Shown here: in pieces, positions 1 to 9,977 of the stretch | How the letters are laid out: the number at the start of each line of letters is the position of its first letter | How positions within the stretch are numbered: position 1 is the stretch's first letter | Origin: Asterionellopsis glacialis | Taxonomy: Eukaryota > Bacillariophyta > Plagiogrammaphyceae > Rhaphoneidales > Asterionellopsidaceae | Reading direction: 5' to 3' | DNA length: 33,170 nt | Assembly (NCBI GenBank): GCA_014885115.2 | Contig: WKLE02001496.1 | Location: forward strand, 1-33,170 | Position numbers and translations under genes: made by a program | The notes under the pieces: generated by a model | The model's database searches: none | What the model was told of the DNA's origin: nothing | The model's input: only the letters and a program-made list of their open reading frames with translations

Positions 1-60
1 TCAGACGCAGCATCGGTGAAGCATGATGAATTTGAAATTGAGAATGATGAGGTGTTCTGA
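1..60 (+). CDS. C-terminal end of an upstream gene (partial)
   Basis: Frame 1 reads 19 codons from the first base and then TGA at 58-60. The peptide (SDAASVKHDEFEIENDEVF) is acidic, with codon use like the neighbouring genes, as expected for the hydrophilic tail of a protein whose body lies left of the window. The stop is followed by 235 bases of AT-rich spacer before the next gene on the same strand. Too little is visible to name the protein, and the frame could be chance because it is only 60 bases long. Confidence 0.45.
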   Translation, partial: SDAASVKHDEFEIENDEVF

Positions 61-295
61 TTTGTGTATTGTTTTTTTGTCTGACATCTTTTTTCTCGGA
101 ATGTCAAAAACGGGAAAGATTTGTATTTGGTGATTTCAACTTGTTGTCTCATAATGGATATAACAAACGAGAAAAGAACACATCAGACATTAATTCCTGC
201 AAAAAACGAGAAAGAAGAAGGTGTCAACAACGTTTAACAAGTGTGTCATTTGTTTTTAATCGAATAATTTTAGTAAGACGAAACATATTCGAATC

Positions 296-2206
296 ATGAT
301 GGTATCTTTATCGTCACATCAACGATACACACCATCGTCAAGTCGACAAAAGCTAGTGGTGATGCTGTTGTTATTTGTAACGACGACGATGACAACAACA
401 ACAACAACAACAACAACAAAATGTCATGCATTTTCGACTCCACCATGTCGTTCAACGTCATTTCGATTACCTTCTACTACATGTCCATCGTCCTCTCGGT
501 CTTCTTTCCAATGTGAAGTCACAAATATTCCACGAGGTGGTGGTGGTGGTGGTAGTAGAAGTAAGAGCGATTCGACTTCTTCAGTGAGAATGTCGTCGGC
601 ATTGTCTTCTTCTTCTTTATCGTCAAATGAAATTCGTAATGATGATACACGTAAGGTGTTAACCGCATCTGTGATTGTTGGCATGGTGACAGCTACCATG
701 GGATTCTTGTATGGTAAAATTTTAAGTTTTTGTGTCAAACATGTGTGGACCACATTTCCATCCCTTTTACAACAACACTCTGTTTTACCATTTTTGGTGG
801 CCCATCCAAAATATATTATTTTATTAACATGTACATTGGGTGGGACATTTATGGGTATATTGTCAAGTTTATTGCCAAATACATTTACGGTAGCTGATTT
901 TGTTCATGCCTTTTCAGCATCCTCCAAGGATGCTCAAAATTTACCACCCAGTCGATCAAATTTATTACCATTGCTACTCTTAAGTTTAGTAACATCCACA
1001 TTTGGGTTTAGTGTTGGACCTGAAGCACCCATGGTATGTGCAGGTGCGTTAGTGGGATCATCCCTAGGACGACAATTATTATATAAAACGAAAACAGCCA
1101 CTACTACAAATGATGATGATACTACTACTGCTGCTACTGTTGTGGGTGGTATTCCATCATCAACATTGGCTTATGCAGGAGCCGCAGGTGCATTAACAGC
1201 CTTTATGGGTATACCTATAGCAGGATCTATCTTTGCCTTGGAATTACCCAAGGCAACGGCAGGTTTTGCAAGTCACAACAATGAAGCATTGTCACCAGCT
1301 GTAGCAGCTAGTGTGGCAGCCTTAATGGTGATTCGTGCTGTATTGGTACCTTCCAAAACCGTAGGTGGACATTTCGCCTATAATGCTGCAACCACAACAG
1401 CAACTAATTCAGCATTAGTATTAGGAGGACGTAGTATGATTGTAGCTGCCTTGGGATCGGGTATAGGTGGTGCCGTATTGGGTACACTCTTTCATAAATT
1501 GGTTTCATTTTTAAAACATCAAGTATTTTGGAAGGTGAGTAGTAGTGGTGGTGGTGGTGGTGATACTACAAACAACCAAAAACCTACACCCACCCAAAAG
1601 AAAAAATGGAAATATGAAGTATTGGTGAAAACGACTATAGGTTTATTGGTCGGGTGCATAAGTATGATGTATCCCCAAACATTATTTTGGGGTGAAGGAA
1701 GTTTACAATGTATGATTGATGGACAACAAACATCCTTTGAAGCTACCAAACATGGATTAGCTTCGTGGTTAACATCAGGTGCTAAGGTATCTCCAAATGT
1801 ACCCTTCACGACAGCATGGGGTGCAACACAAGTTGGTATAGCCAAATTAGTATCTATAGCATTGGCATGTGCAGGAAAATTTCCAGGAGGTATTATATTC
1901 CCGTTGTTTTTTGCAGCTGCGCCATTCGCGCATGCCTTATCCCTGGGAGGATTATTTTCTAGCGGTGGAGCACTTTTACCAGTTGTTGTAATGTGTTTCA
2001 TGGCGGCTACACAGGCTTCTGTCACACGTACGCCATTGGCAACAGCATTTATTTTAACCTTGTCAGCATCAGCCAATACAGAATTAAGTGTCATGTTACC
2101 AGCTTGCTTGCTATCATCTTATACGGGTGTTTGGGTATCACAATTTTTATCCAAGAATAGTTATTTCAAGTACAATAACAATGTTGACAACAACAACGCT
2201 AACTAA
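296..2206 (+). CDS. Plastid-signal CLC-type chloride channel/exchanger
   Basis: 636 aa in one exon, starting at a double ATG (296, 299). It is a voltage-gated-chloride-channel family membrane protein expected to move anions, as a channel or H+ exchanger. Visible motifs: GPEAP with Glu243 at the place of the gating glutamate of the family GKEGP/GREGP motif; GIPIAGSIFALE from residue 305; GKFPGGIIFP at 527-536, equivalent to the GGxFxP anion-binding motif. Many hydrophobic segments lie between residues 120 and 620. The N-terminus has a hydrophobic core interrupted by a Thr run (ACA microsatellite) and then CHA|FSTPPCRS, which resembles the diatom ASAFAP site, with a Ser/Arg/Thr-rich transit-like stretch after it. 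This points to the plastid. No GSGIP-like helix-D motif is visible, so anion selectivity is uncertain. Low-complexity Gly and Thr/Asp runs (residues about 81-86, 265-280, 418-422) look like expanded loop repeats. Confidence 0.87.
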   Translation: MMVSLSSHQRYTPSSSRQKLVVMLLLFVTTTMTTTTTTTTTKCHAFSTPPCRSTSFRLPSTTCPSSSRSSFQCEVTNIPRGGGGGGSRSKSDSTSSVRMSSALSSSSLSSNEIRNDDTRKVLTASVIVGMVTATMGFLYGKILSFCVKHVWTTFPSLLQQHSVLPFLVAHPKYIILLTCTLGGTFMGILSSLLPNTFTVADFVHAFSASSKDAQNLPPSRSNLLPLLLLSLVTSTFGFSVGPEAPMVCAGALVGSSLGRQLLYKTKTATTTNDDDTTTAATVVGGIPSSTLAYAGAAGALTAFMGIPIAGSIFALELPKATAGFASHNNEALSPAVAASVAALMVIRAVLVPSKTVGGHFAYNAATTTATNSALVLGGRSMIVAALGSGIGGAVLGTLFHKLVSFLKHQVFWKVSSSGGGGGDTTNNQKPTPTQKKKWKYEVLVKTTIGLLVGCISMMYPQTLFWGEGSLQCMIDGQQTSFEATKHGLASWLTSGAKVSPNVPFTTAWGATQVGIAKLVSIALACAGKFPGGIIFPLFFAAAPFAHALSLGGLFSSGGALLPVVVMCFMAATQASVTRTPLATAFILTLSASANTELSVMLPACLLSSYTGVWVSQFLSKNSYFKYNNNVDNNNAN

Positions 2207-3827
2207 ATCAAACCACCAAAACGAGGGGAAGGAGTTATGTACGTTTTCTGTACAAGCATATTCTCTGTGACAAAGTTTGATTGATTGAAATTTAAAAAAT
2301 AATTATGGTAAGTTCGAAAACTAATGATTCATAGATGCTAGATAGAAACTAATAACTTTGAAACAACTTTAATCTCTAGAGGATTGTTTGTACCTCGGTG
2401 GTGCCGTGTATTGTATTCAGATTGTTAACCCATGAGCACAACCAGTATCAGTATCTCTTGCCGCCCAAACAGGAAAAGGAAGTCGAACTGCTATCTGTAT
2501 AAATCTGTAATACTGTACTTTCTTCTTTGCTTGACCTTGATTTTATCACATCCACAACGCGACCCTCATATTATTGTATTTTATACATATGGGTATGTTA
2601 AATGAAAAAATACCATATATTGGTCGCATGATTAGGATGCAGATACAGTGGATGATTCTATATTTCGTACAGATATGAGAGGACCAAAGCTTTCATAAAA
2701 ATCACGTTATGAGTCGTACATAGTGTAATTCAAAAAGATGCTAAAGGAAAAGGTACAAAAAAACAAAAAATGAAGAAGTGCAAGGACTTAACTATCACAA
2801 ATGACACTCAAAAATAAATCACAAATGCATTGCTCTACGTAGACTAGTCTACAGAACATTTTTTTAAAAATGTGAGTGACGATAATACAGTTTAGAAAAT
2901 CGGAAAACGACCGGAAGTAATAACATGGTCTTATCACATTCATGTACCTACGGTACTAGACTCTAGAGAGAGTAGGTTTAGAAATACCTGTAGCTAATTT
3001 TGAAATTAATTAGTCAAGTTACATTTAGCCCCCCCCCCTTGAGAAGCTGACAGAATGAATACCTTGTACCGTACCAGGTACCAGGTTACCAGAATATGTA
3101 AATGTAAGGTAAATTACGAAAGGTACGCCCCTCGCAAAATGACTTATCATCTAGCCCTGTTCCAGGTACTGGGGCTTACTATTCATTGTATACGACTAGA
3201 CTTTAGGCATATTCGAGACAATATGTTTTGATTAAGGGGTTAATATGTATTCTAATTTACTGTACATTACGCCCTTGTTTTTATTTAAGTACTTTTACCT
3301 ACCAGTAATAAGAACCAGTCTATGCAGGTACAGTTAGGTATATTTTCTTCAATACAACATTGCACCAGTATACATACATATATGCCACATTAGATTCTGA
3401 TGTACCACGTACAGTACAAATGATGGGTCATCTTTGTTGGACCGAAAGGCATGTCTAAATCATTACATATACCTATTTCCAAATCAATGAAGTACTGTAG
3501 TACTAAGTAATAGGTGGATAGGACTATAACCTTTACTATAATAGTTTTCTACTCCTAAATGTCTTTTGAAGTAAGTGGGGATAAATATCTGGATTCTGGG
3601 GATAGAACTTGATTCTTTTTTGTTCCAATATACCCAACAATCTTCACGATAAACGAAACGACAACATTTTCCCGACCAACATTTAGTCTTTGTTTCTCTT
3701 TATAATCCAGAATCTCACAACCGACGATCGTCTCATAAAAGATCAATTCACATCAAGATCAGTCTCTCTTCGACCGCGACTTCTTTCATCTTCCACATCT
3801 TAAAGTATCACCTCAACAGCAAGAAAA
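2207..3827. other. Intergenic spacer, AT-rich, with GTACC repeats
   Basis: No convincing coding sequence was seen. The spacer holds a C9 run near 3030, a cluster of overlapping TACCAGGTACC palindromes at about 3066-3092, and scattered TACGTAC/GTAC words. The last 100 bases before 3828 become pyrimidine- and CA-rich, as in a short 5' UTR. Confidence 0.6.
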
Positions 3828-4001
3828 ATGAAGCTCTTTACTACTTGCCTAGTCGCAATTGCACTCTTGTCATCTCCCACCACCGCAACACGGAAAGGTC
3901 AACTTCGCGATAGAAAATCGCACGCTGATGCATCATCTCGGAGAACAAGACGAGCGCCGGAAACCGCTTTTGTAACTTCAAAGAAATTTGCACTAAACTG
4001 A
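3828..4001 (+). CDS. Small secreted peptide, unspliced reading
   Basis: A 57-codon frame starts at ATG 3828 in a good AAAA-ATG context and stops at TGA 3999-4001. Residues 1-20 (MKLFTTCLVAIALLSSPTTA) form a textbook signal peptide with an Ala-x-Ala-like end. The rest is basic and Ser/Arg-rich. The frame is richer in GC and CpG than the flanking DNA. An alternative is a two-exon form: a phase-0 donor GTAACT at 3972 and acceptor TTGCAG ending at 4059 remove 88 bases and join to a short second exon ending at TAG 4102-4104, giving 62 aa. No family was recognised. The signal peptide is seen in the sequence; secretion is inferred. Confidence 0.5.
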   Translation: MKLFTTCLVAIALLSSPTTATRKGQLRDRKSHADASSRRTRRAPETAFVTSKKFALN

Positions 4002-4104
4002 AATCTGCTCAAGTGGTCCATATAAAAAAGGATTCAACCTTTTGACTTTCTCGTTGCAGGGCAGATTGACCATAGTAAAAAGTGAACTCAAAAAGACATC
4101 CTAG

Positions 4105-5569
4105 GTTTGCTCATAGAGGAGTGCTACAATACTGCTCATTACATAAAACATCCACGAAAAGTGATCATTTCTTCCAATTGAAGCTGCATCAAAAGTTAAT
4201 AAATAGTCAATATTTTTTATCACAACTTCTCAACCTATTCTTTAAAATATTTGAATTTAGGATTAGTTTGCTGCATCTCTAAAGCGGCAAAAAGACAAAA
4301 TTCGAATAAAATAACGTCAAGTCGTATTCAAATTAGATCTCTCTGCATTCTCAAAAAAAATGTAACTATGCTAGAGGCTTATCTAATGAAATGTATGGCA
4401 TAGATTTACCATCTCTAAAATAAACACTTACAAAATTATATATGTAATAAATTGTGACGAGCGCTAATAGAATATTCGAGAGCTTCAAGTTGCTCTTGAG
4501 TAAAGTATTTGCGATGAATCTCCCCTGTATCGGAAATGTGTGTCCTTTTGGACTCTGTACAATACTTTTACACTAGGACTGCATTTCGTATCCCCAAAGG
4601 AGTGCTTTTTCCAAACGAATAAAGTCTTTTTGTGTCTCATTCTTCAGAAATTCACGTCGTTCTTGTCGGTGGAAAAAGAATGATTTTTCACAGTAAAGAT
4701 TTCTAGTATCTTTTCTACTAGTGTCAACTTGACGGGAATAATTCATATATTAAAAAGAGTCCTCCCATCTTGTTATTCAATATCATGATTTTGAAAAACA
4801 TGAGTATCTTTGCTTCCATGAAATAGGTAGATGATCGAGAAGATACTATAAACTTGAAGCTGCGCCTTGTCACCAAAAGGTGTTTGTATTTTCCGTGTTT
4901 GTATCGACCGTACGTTGTTTGATCCTTTGGCATGGCACCACACAAAAAAACGATCAAGGATGAAAGTATTTGTAGTTTGCTTCCTCCTTTCCGTATTTGG
5001 TGCAGGTCAGTAAAAAAAATCTCAACCACACGAAAACAAATAATAATAATAATGGTACTGTACTCGTAATAATATTACAATTGACAATTTTCTCATGTTG
5101 TAAGAACTGTGTCTCTAGAGGGCATGAAAGGGGAGTAATATAGATACGGATGCATGTAGGTTAGCATGATGAGAAGTTTCGGTTGTCAGATGATAATCTC
5201 AAAAATCATGTCCACGGCAATTTATTTACCGGTATAATATTATTTATTACTGAATTTTTTTTTAATAGCTGTGGAGTCAAAAGAATGGAAAAGAATGGAA
5301 AGGGTTAAAACTATCTCATTTCCCAATCTCCCTGGCGTATCTTGAATCTTGAGCTCATATCTTACGACAATATCCTGGTCAAACCCCCATAACCACTGCT
5401 GACTGTCTATCTATGATGTGATATCCATTGGAGGGGTGTCACCCTTTCGACACATGCTGTATTGTTGGGTACAATAACAAAGGCATTATTGTAAAACGAC
5501 AAATAATAATATATCAATACTTCCAATAATACCAATATATACTTGGAACAAATCAATACTGTCCATAGA
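4105..5569. other. Intergenic spacer with a possible orphan signal-peptide exon
   Basis: AT-rich DNA with no long ATG-started frame that looks coding. It holds short microsatellites (ATA near 5040; an AAGAATGG direct repeat near 5280-5297). The one noteworthy item is the signal-peptide-like exon at 4960, listed separately. The stretch 5400-5569 is the upstream region of the Tic22-like gene. Confidence 0.55.
4960..5013 (+). other. Possible first exon or relic of a second secreted peptide
   Basis: ATG at 4960 opens 17 codons (MKVFVVCFLLSVFGAGQ) that look like a signal peptide, then TAA. A splice-donor-like GCAG|GTCAGT lies inside, at about 5002-5008. I found no downstream acceptor leading to a long frame: the candidates near 5120 give only a few codons. 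It may be exon 1 of a short gene, a decayed gene, or chance. It resembles the start of the peptide at 3828 in style, not clearly in sequence. Confidence 0.2.
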
Positions 5570-6709
5570 ATGAAGAATCTCTCGTTCCAAACGAATAGCA
5601 AATTATTTCTTCTCTTGGTATGTACGCTTTGTTTAATGGAACTTGTGGAAGGTTTTTCTTCTTCCAAACGACTAGTACTCCAAGTACAACAGCAGCCATA
5701 TTCTTCCCCATGGACAACTCCAACAAGGTCGACGACAACAACGGCGTTTACGACAAAGAATGAGAATGATGGTGGTGAACATTATAATGATGGATTGCTT
5801 ACAGAAATATCCAATACAAATATCCATGACAACAATGGTGATGATAATAATAATAATCGAAGAACTGTATTACAAGGAGGAATCACAACTGCCATGATGA
5901 TGATGACGAGTAGTAGCAGCAGTATTACACCTTTACCTGCATTTGCAGCTACAGAAAGTACGAGTATTGTAGATCCCAAAGAAGTCTTGAAACGATTACG
6001 ACCTGTCCCTACCTTTGCCATTGTCGATCCCAAGGGCGTACCGTATATGATTGTCGAATCAGATAATGGTGGTGGACGTGGATATTTCTTTACCACCTTG
6101 AGTGGTGCTGTTGATGTTTTGCAAGATGCACAACGTGCAGCTCAAGAGGCTGGATATCCAGAAACATGGGAGGGTGCCACCATCATGACGGTGCCTTTGG
6201 ATGTGGCCATGAGATTGGCGGTGGGGACCAAGAAACGAAAGAGTCAAGCAGCGATTGTGTTAGATTCGATATCTGATGTGATTGCTTCGGTGGAAGGGAT
6301 TGAGGATGCCTCCAAGTATGATAAATCCCAACGGTACAGTCAAAAGGGACGTGTCCCGTTATTTGTATCCAAGGATGTGACATTGCAATTGAATGATGGG
6401 ACAAGTAAAACACCAGCGTATTTTCGTGTCAATGATTTACTTGAGGAATGGAATGCGCAACATCCCAATAATAGTAATAATGCTGCTGGACCTAAAATTC
6501 AAGTGCTTGATTTATTGGAAACCTTTACAGATATGGTCAAACCTGGTGGTAAAAATCAAAATGTCAAGGATATTATTTTCATACCCAACAAGGAAGTTTT
6601 ACAAGTGGCAAAGGAACTGAATGCAAAACAAATGACGGCAGGAGAAGATGGCGGCAGAATGATATATCAAGTAAATGATATGGTATTGGTAAGTGGAAAG
6701 AAATCATAA
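5570..6709 (+). CDS. Tic22-like plastid protein with twin-Arg signal
   Basis: 379 aa from ATG 5570; the frame extends upstream only to a TTG. The body (about 140-375) matches the Tic22 family: a VPTFAIVDPKGVPYMI strand near the start, a GRVPLFVSKDVTLQ segment (family PVFFSKEDLE region) and a C-terminal VKDIIFIPNK block like the plant DDVIFIPP. Tic22 proteins act as chaperone-like factors in the plastid intermembrane space during protein import. The N-terminus is layered: a signal peptide ending VEG|FSS at 28/29 (diatom plastid-type site), a Ser/Thr-rich and then Asn/Asp-rich linker, and Arg97-Arg98-TVLQGG with a Met/Ala/Thr stretch ending LPAFA|A at 126. The latter resembles a Tat-type thylakoid transfer signal. 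Location is therefore open: intermembrane space, or thylakoid lumen if the second signal works. Single exon. Confidence 0.78.
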   Translation: MKNLSFQTNSKLFLLLVCTLCLMELVEGFSSSKRLVLQVQQQPYSSPWTTPTRSTTTTAFTTKNENDGGEHYNDGLLTEISNTNIHDNNGDDNNNNRRTVLQGGITTAMMMMTSSSSSITPLPAFAATESTSIVDPKEVLKRLRPVPTFAIVDPKGVPYMIVESDNGGGRGYFFTTLSGAVDVLQDAQRAAQEAGYPETWEGATIMTVPLDVAMRLAVGTKKRKSQAAIVLDSISDVIASVEGIEDASKYDKSQRYSQKGRVPLFVSKDVTLQLNDGTSKTPAYFRVNDLLEEWNAQHPNNSNNAAGPKIQVLDLLETFTDMVKPGGKNQNVKDIIFIPNKEVLQVAKELNAKQMTAGEDGGRMIYQVNDMVLVSGKKS

Positions 6710-7058
6710 TAATGCTACACTATAAATTATAAATATAAAAAAGAGACGTATCCCTCTGTACTGCACTGTAGAGATGACCGGGTATGTATGTGCCCATGGT
6801 CTGTATGTATTGTTTTATATCGAATGTACGATTTCTCTGCATCTTTTTGGGCTGAAAAAGATGAAACGTGGCGGCAGAAACTCCCTATACCATTTTAGTA
6901 CACAAGTAGTGCCTACTATAGGTCGTAAGACACTACACTGCTAATACTGACTACAACAACAAAAAGTAGGATAAAAAATGGTGCCTTCTATATAGTACAA
7001 TGCTAATCTATAGGTGTGTGTAGCACCCATTACTGTATTGTATTCGTTCTGATTCTCT
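6710..7058. other. Convergent 3' spacer
   Basis: 349 bases between the stops of the plus-strand Tic22-like gene and the minus-strand gene at 7059. AT-rich, with AATAAA-like and TATAAA words just after 6709. No gene seen. Confidence 0.6.
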
Positions 7059-8016
7059 CTACAATTTCATTTGATGAGCAAAGAAACGTTTGACACTTTG
7101 TGCACAGGGTGTACTCACTGATTCTTCACGCATAAAAATGGGTGGTGGTGGAACAGACAAAAGGTCGCCACGATTGGTGTTTTCCTTCTTTTGCTGTAGT
7201 TGTTTTTTCTTGTTGTTATTGGAAAGTGACAACGATGGAGCAACATCTGATTCATTTTTACTACAGCTGCTGCTTCTGCTGCTGCTGTTGTTGTTGCGCT
7301 TTTTCAAATCATTTGATAATTTTTGCAATGCCAAACGAGTGGTAAGCAAACCATAAGGATAATGTAGCAGTGGCTCTTTTTGGGATTGGTTGTCCTCTCC
7401 TGCTTGTGGATGATGATATGAATGGTGTTTTGCAGCACAAGTATCCTTGAATTTTTTCCATTGGATAGGATCATTTACAATGGCATGTGCCATAGTGGTC
7501 ATGGAATTTTGTTTTTGGAGTTTCATTAGTTTCTTGTTTGACTTTTTTTTGTTGTATTTTGGAAGAGTAGTAGTAATGGTGTTGGTGGCGGCAGTGACAG
7601 CAACGATGTCATCCATGGAGTGCAATGGTGGATCTAAAGTAGTAGTAGCAGCAGCAGCATAAGTAGACGATGGAAAAGAATTCTTATCGACAACAGGAGA
7701 AGAATTCGATTTCTCGCTGCTTCCATGTCCTCCCGTGACTAAATTAGAAATATTGGCGATTGAATTTGCAATGAAAGGCGGTCGTTTCGGAATGTCGTTC
7801 GTAGCATGGGAAAGATTATTGTCTATAGAAGTATCATGGAATGTTAGAAAAGTAGAATTTTTTAGTTGGATTCGATCAGCATGGAATGAATATTTTCGAT
7901 ATTGAGTGTGGTGCATATCTATGTCAAGCAACCAGGATAGCAACCAAGAAACAGAGCATAGCACCAATGAGTGAGTGCCGTCTACTTTAAGACTTACTTG
8001 AGGAACTTTTCATCAT
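7059..8016 (-). CDS. Unknown low-complexity protein, two exons
   Basis: Two exons: 8016-7998 and 7918-7059, giving 292 aa. The open frame of exon 2 runs up to a TTG with no ATG near it. Reading further, ATGATG at 8016 follows an in-frame stop, and a canonical donor GTAAGT at 7997 with acceptor CATAG ending at 7919 removes 79 bases and keeps the frame (MMKSSSN|MHHTQ...). The protein is hydrophilic, with Thr, Asn, Ser and Lys runs and a Lys-rich stretch (KYNKKKSNKKLMKLQKQ). A better-ordered piece, PIQWKKFKDTCAAKH to LLHYPYGLLTTRLALQKL, could be a small folded unit. No family was recognised. It may be a nuclear or cytosolic diatom-specific protein; the function is unknown. Confidence 0.65.
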
Positions 8017-8537
8017 GATTGTGGTTCAACGGACGGGTGCGTTCTATGGGTTTGGAGTTTTTATGTGATTGTTTTTTCGGTCACTCCGGTATTCTTTTTT
8101 TGTGTGGCAAAAAGGAAGAGTCTTTAAAATGTCCATCTGTAGATCTAGCAATGGCGGGATCGGCACATACCGTATGAGCGGTACAGTCGCTTTCGCTTCT
8201 GGGCATCTTTCCTTTGCACCAATCGTGATTGTTCCGTTCCCGTGAAAGATGTGATTAGAGTTCGCTTCCTATTTATGGGTCATGATACTCACTAGAGTAC
8301 AGGTATGGGTCATATTGAAAATCTACTCGTAGATTTAACGCGAATTGTATCCAGACTACCTACACCAATGTCTCGTGAAAATCTACTCGTAGATTTAACG
8401 CGAATTGTAACGGTATCCAGACTACCTACCCCAATGTCTCGTCTATTACTATTCTTTTATGGTATTAATACTACCTGATTCCAAGTATCTGTACCAGGTA
8501 CCAGGTACCTACCTATGCTACCTGGTACCTCGTACAA
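8017..8537. other. Upstream region of the unknown gene, with repeats
   Basis: No gene seen. It contains the tandem 60/66-bp repeat listed at 8317 and, near 8490-8537, a dense run of GTACC palindromes that abuts the terminal inverted repeat of the element at 8538. Confidence 0.6.
8317..8442. repeat. Tandem duplication of a 60-66 bp unit
   Basis: Two head-to-tail copies, 8317-8376 and 8377-8442. Each starts GAAAATCTACTCGTAGATTT and ends CCAATGTCTCGT. They differ by a 5-6-base insertion in the second copy and one substitution. Each unit carries the hairpin-capable palindrome AATCTACTCGTAGATT, about 0.3-0.4 kb upstream of the minus-strand gene at 8016. Confidence 0.9.
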
Positions 8538-9214
8538 GGTACTAGTCAAAAACTACCCCGAACCACGAGACGTTAACACAAAAGCACGTGACCATAACTC
8601 AAGACTGATATGACCAAAAGTAGTGTTTCAAGTTGCATTCGGCAAGTTTAATAACACAGCATTTACATAGTATCTCTGGAATTGGGTGAATATACTTGTA
8701 ATAACACTTTATTTTAGCTCAAAGTTGACCTATTTTTTTTTTTTTTGGTTGTCCAAAAACCGTTGGAACTACCTTGAACCACCTTCCGTAGAAATTGCGT
8801 AGACTCTCATATGCCGGCCGGCTCGAAAATGCTCGAAAAATGTACACATTTCGCTTCTTTTTTTGTTCGAGACGAAAAACACGTCGAGGAAGAATTTGCT
8901 GACGTAGACAAAGATGGTCCAGTACCAGTAGACGTAAATTTGAACGACAGACCAAATGTGTACATTTCAGAATTTTTTTTTAACCGAAAATTGAAAAAAG
9001 CTATTATCTTTGAACCCTCCAGACAGGTCAATATAGTGGTCCCCACTTTATAGGCCGGACACGTCTGTAAAGTATAAAAGAAGAGCTTTCGTTTGGATGT
9101 CTAACTTTGAAATACCGACCGAAATTGATCGAGTTCTGGTGTGTTTTTGTTGAAATGTGTACATTTCGTGGTTCAAGGTGGTGCCGTGGTTCAAGGTAGT
9201 TTTTGACTAGTACC
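8538..9214. mobile_element. 677-bp terminal-inverted-repeat element (MITE-like)
   Basis: The ends are perfect 20-bp inverted repeats: GGTACTAGTCAAAAACTACC at 8538-8557 and its reverse complement at 9195-9214. With two mismatches the match extends to about 30 bp (GAACCACG). Subterminal copies of ACTACCTTGAACCACC lie near 8769 and, inverted, near 9171-9200. Three copies of a GAAATGTGTACATTTC-type near-palindrome occur at about 8841, 8956 and 9154. No transposase is present. The only frame (8811-9053, 80 aa) spans the internal repeats and is not convincing. GTACC-rich flanks on both sides hide any target duplication. A non-autonomous DNA transposon or foldback element is the best reading. Confidence 0.7.
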
Positions 9215-9677
9215 TGTACCTGTACAGGTACCTGTACCAGGTACCAGGTACAGCTATTATGTTGAAGTCCCTACTTGAAGACCGGTATGTATGAATTATT
9301 ACCAGGTACAGTACCTGGTATGAGTCCAATGAAACACAGACCTTGTTCCATATCTACGATCTACATGTTGTACGTACAGTAACAACAACAACAACCATAC
9401 CTTACCAGGTACATTCACATTGTCGTATTTAGTTACTAATATGAATACTACGACTACCCTTTTTTTTCATTGCTGAGACATCTTTTATGAGGATGATGAG
9501 ACATTTGGGACGTATTTATTTACTAAAATAAATAATAATACGAATACCGTTTTTGTTCGTTCCTGAGCCCATCTACAAGGATGAGACATTTGGGTAGGGT
9601 CCTGTCTGCAGTAATTTTTTTTTAAAAATAATAATTCTCTGTCTCTTAACAAAAATAGCTGTGCCAGATAGAAACTG
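9215..9677. repeat. GTACC palindrome-rich spacer
   Basis: From 9215 to about 9330 the DNA is a mosaic of CCTGTACC, TACCAGGTACC and GTACAGTACCTGG words. After that come two similar stretches (about 9460-9510 and 9545-9600) sharing TTCATTGCTGAGACATC / TTCGTTCCTGAGCCCATC and GAGACATTTGGG, so they look like a diverged tandem repeat of about 85-90 bp. No gene seen. Confidence 0.55.
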
Positions 9678-9977
9678 TTTTGATAAGACTTTACCTTGTC
9701 AGGTGTGAGTACTTTAGAACTTCTTATCTTGAAAAAAGCATTACGATACTATTAGCATGAGAATCATCTGGCAATTTATGGTATTGCTATTGGTGGCATT
9801 CGAATGGCTCATATCTACATCAAACAGAAAACCGTTATAATAATGTACAAACTGTACTAATTTATGGGACCTATATTATAATGTAATGATGGAGTCTGTG
9901 CAAAAAATTAAGATACATACGATTTATCCCATATATTAAAAAACCTTGCACATGGCAATATCGATGCCAGATATTTA

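Noticed and set aside
1519..2094. 191-aa minus-strand frame opposite the CLC gene
   Set aside because: A shadow of the CLC coding sequence; it has no family features, whereas the plus strand shows conserved CLC motifs.
7919..7967. Hydrophobic N-terminus (VLCSVSWLLSWLL) for the unknown minus-strand gene
   Set aside because: It starts at TTG and lies inside a canonical 79-base intron that joins an upstream ATG exon in frame.
8811..9053. 80-aa frame inside the TIR element
   Set aside because: It is built on internal repeats, overlapping frames on the other strand are equally long, and it has no protein-family features.
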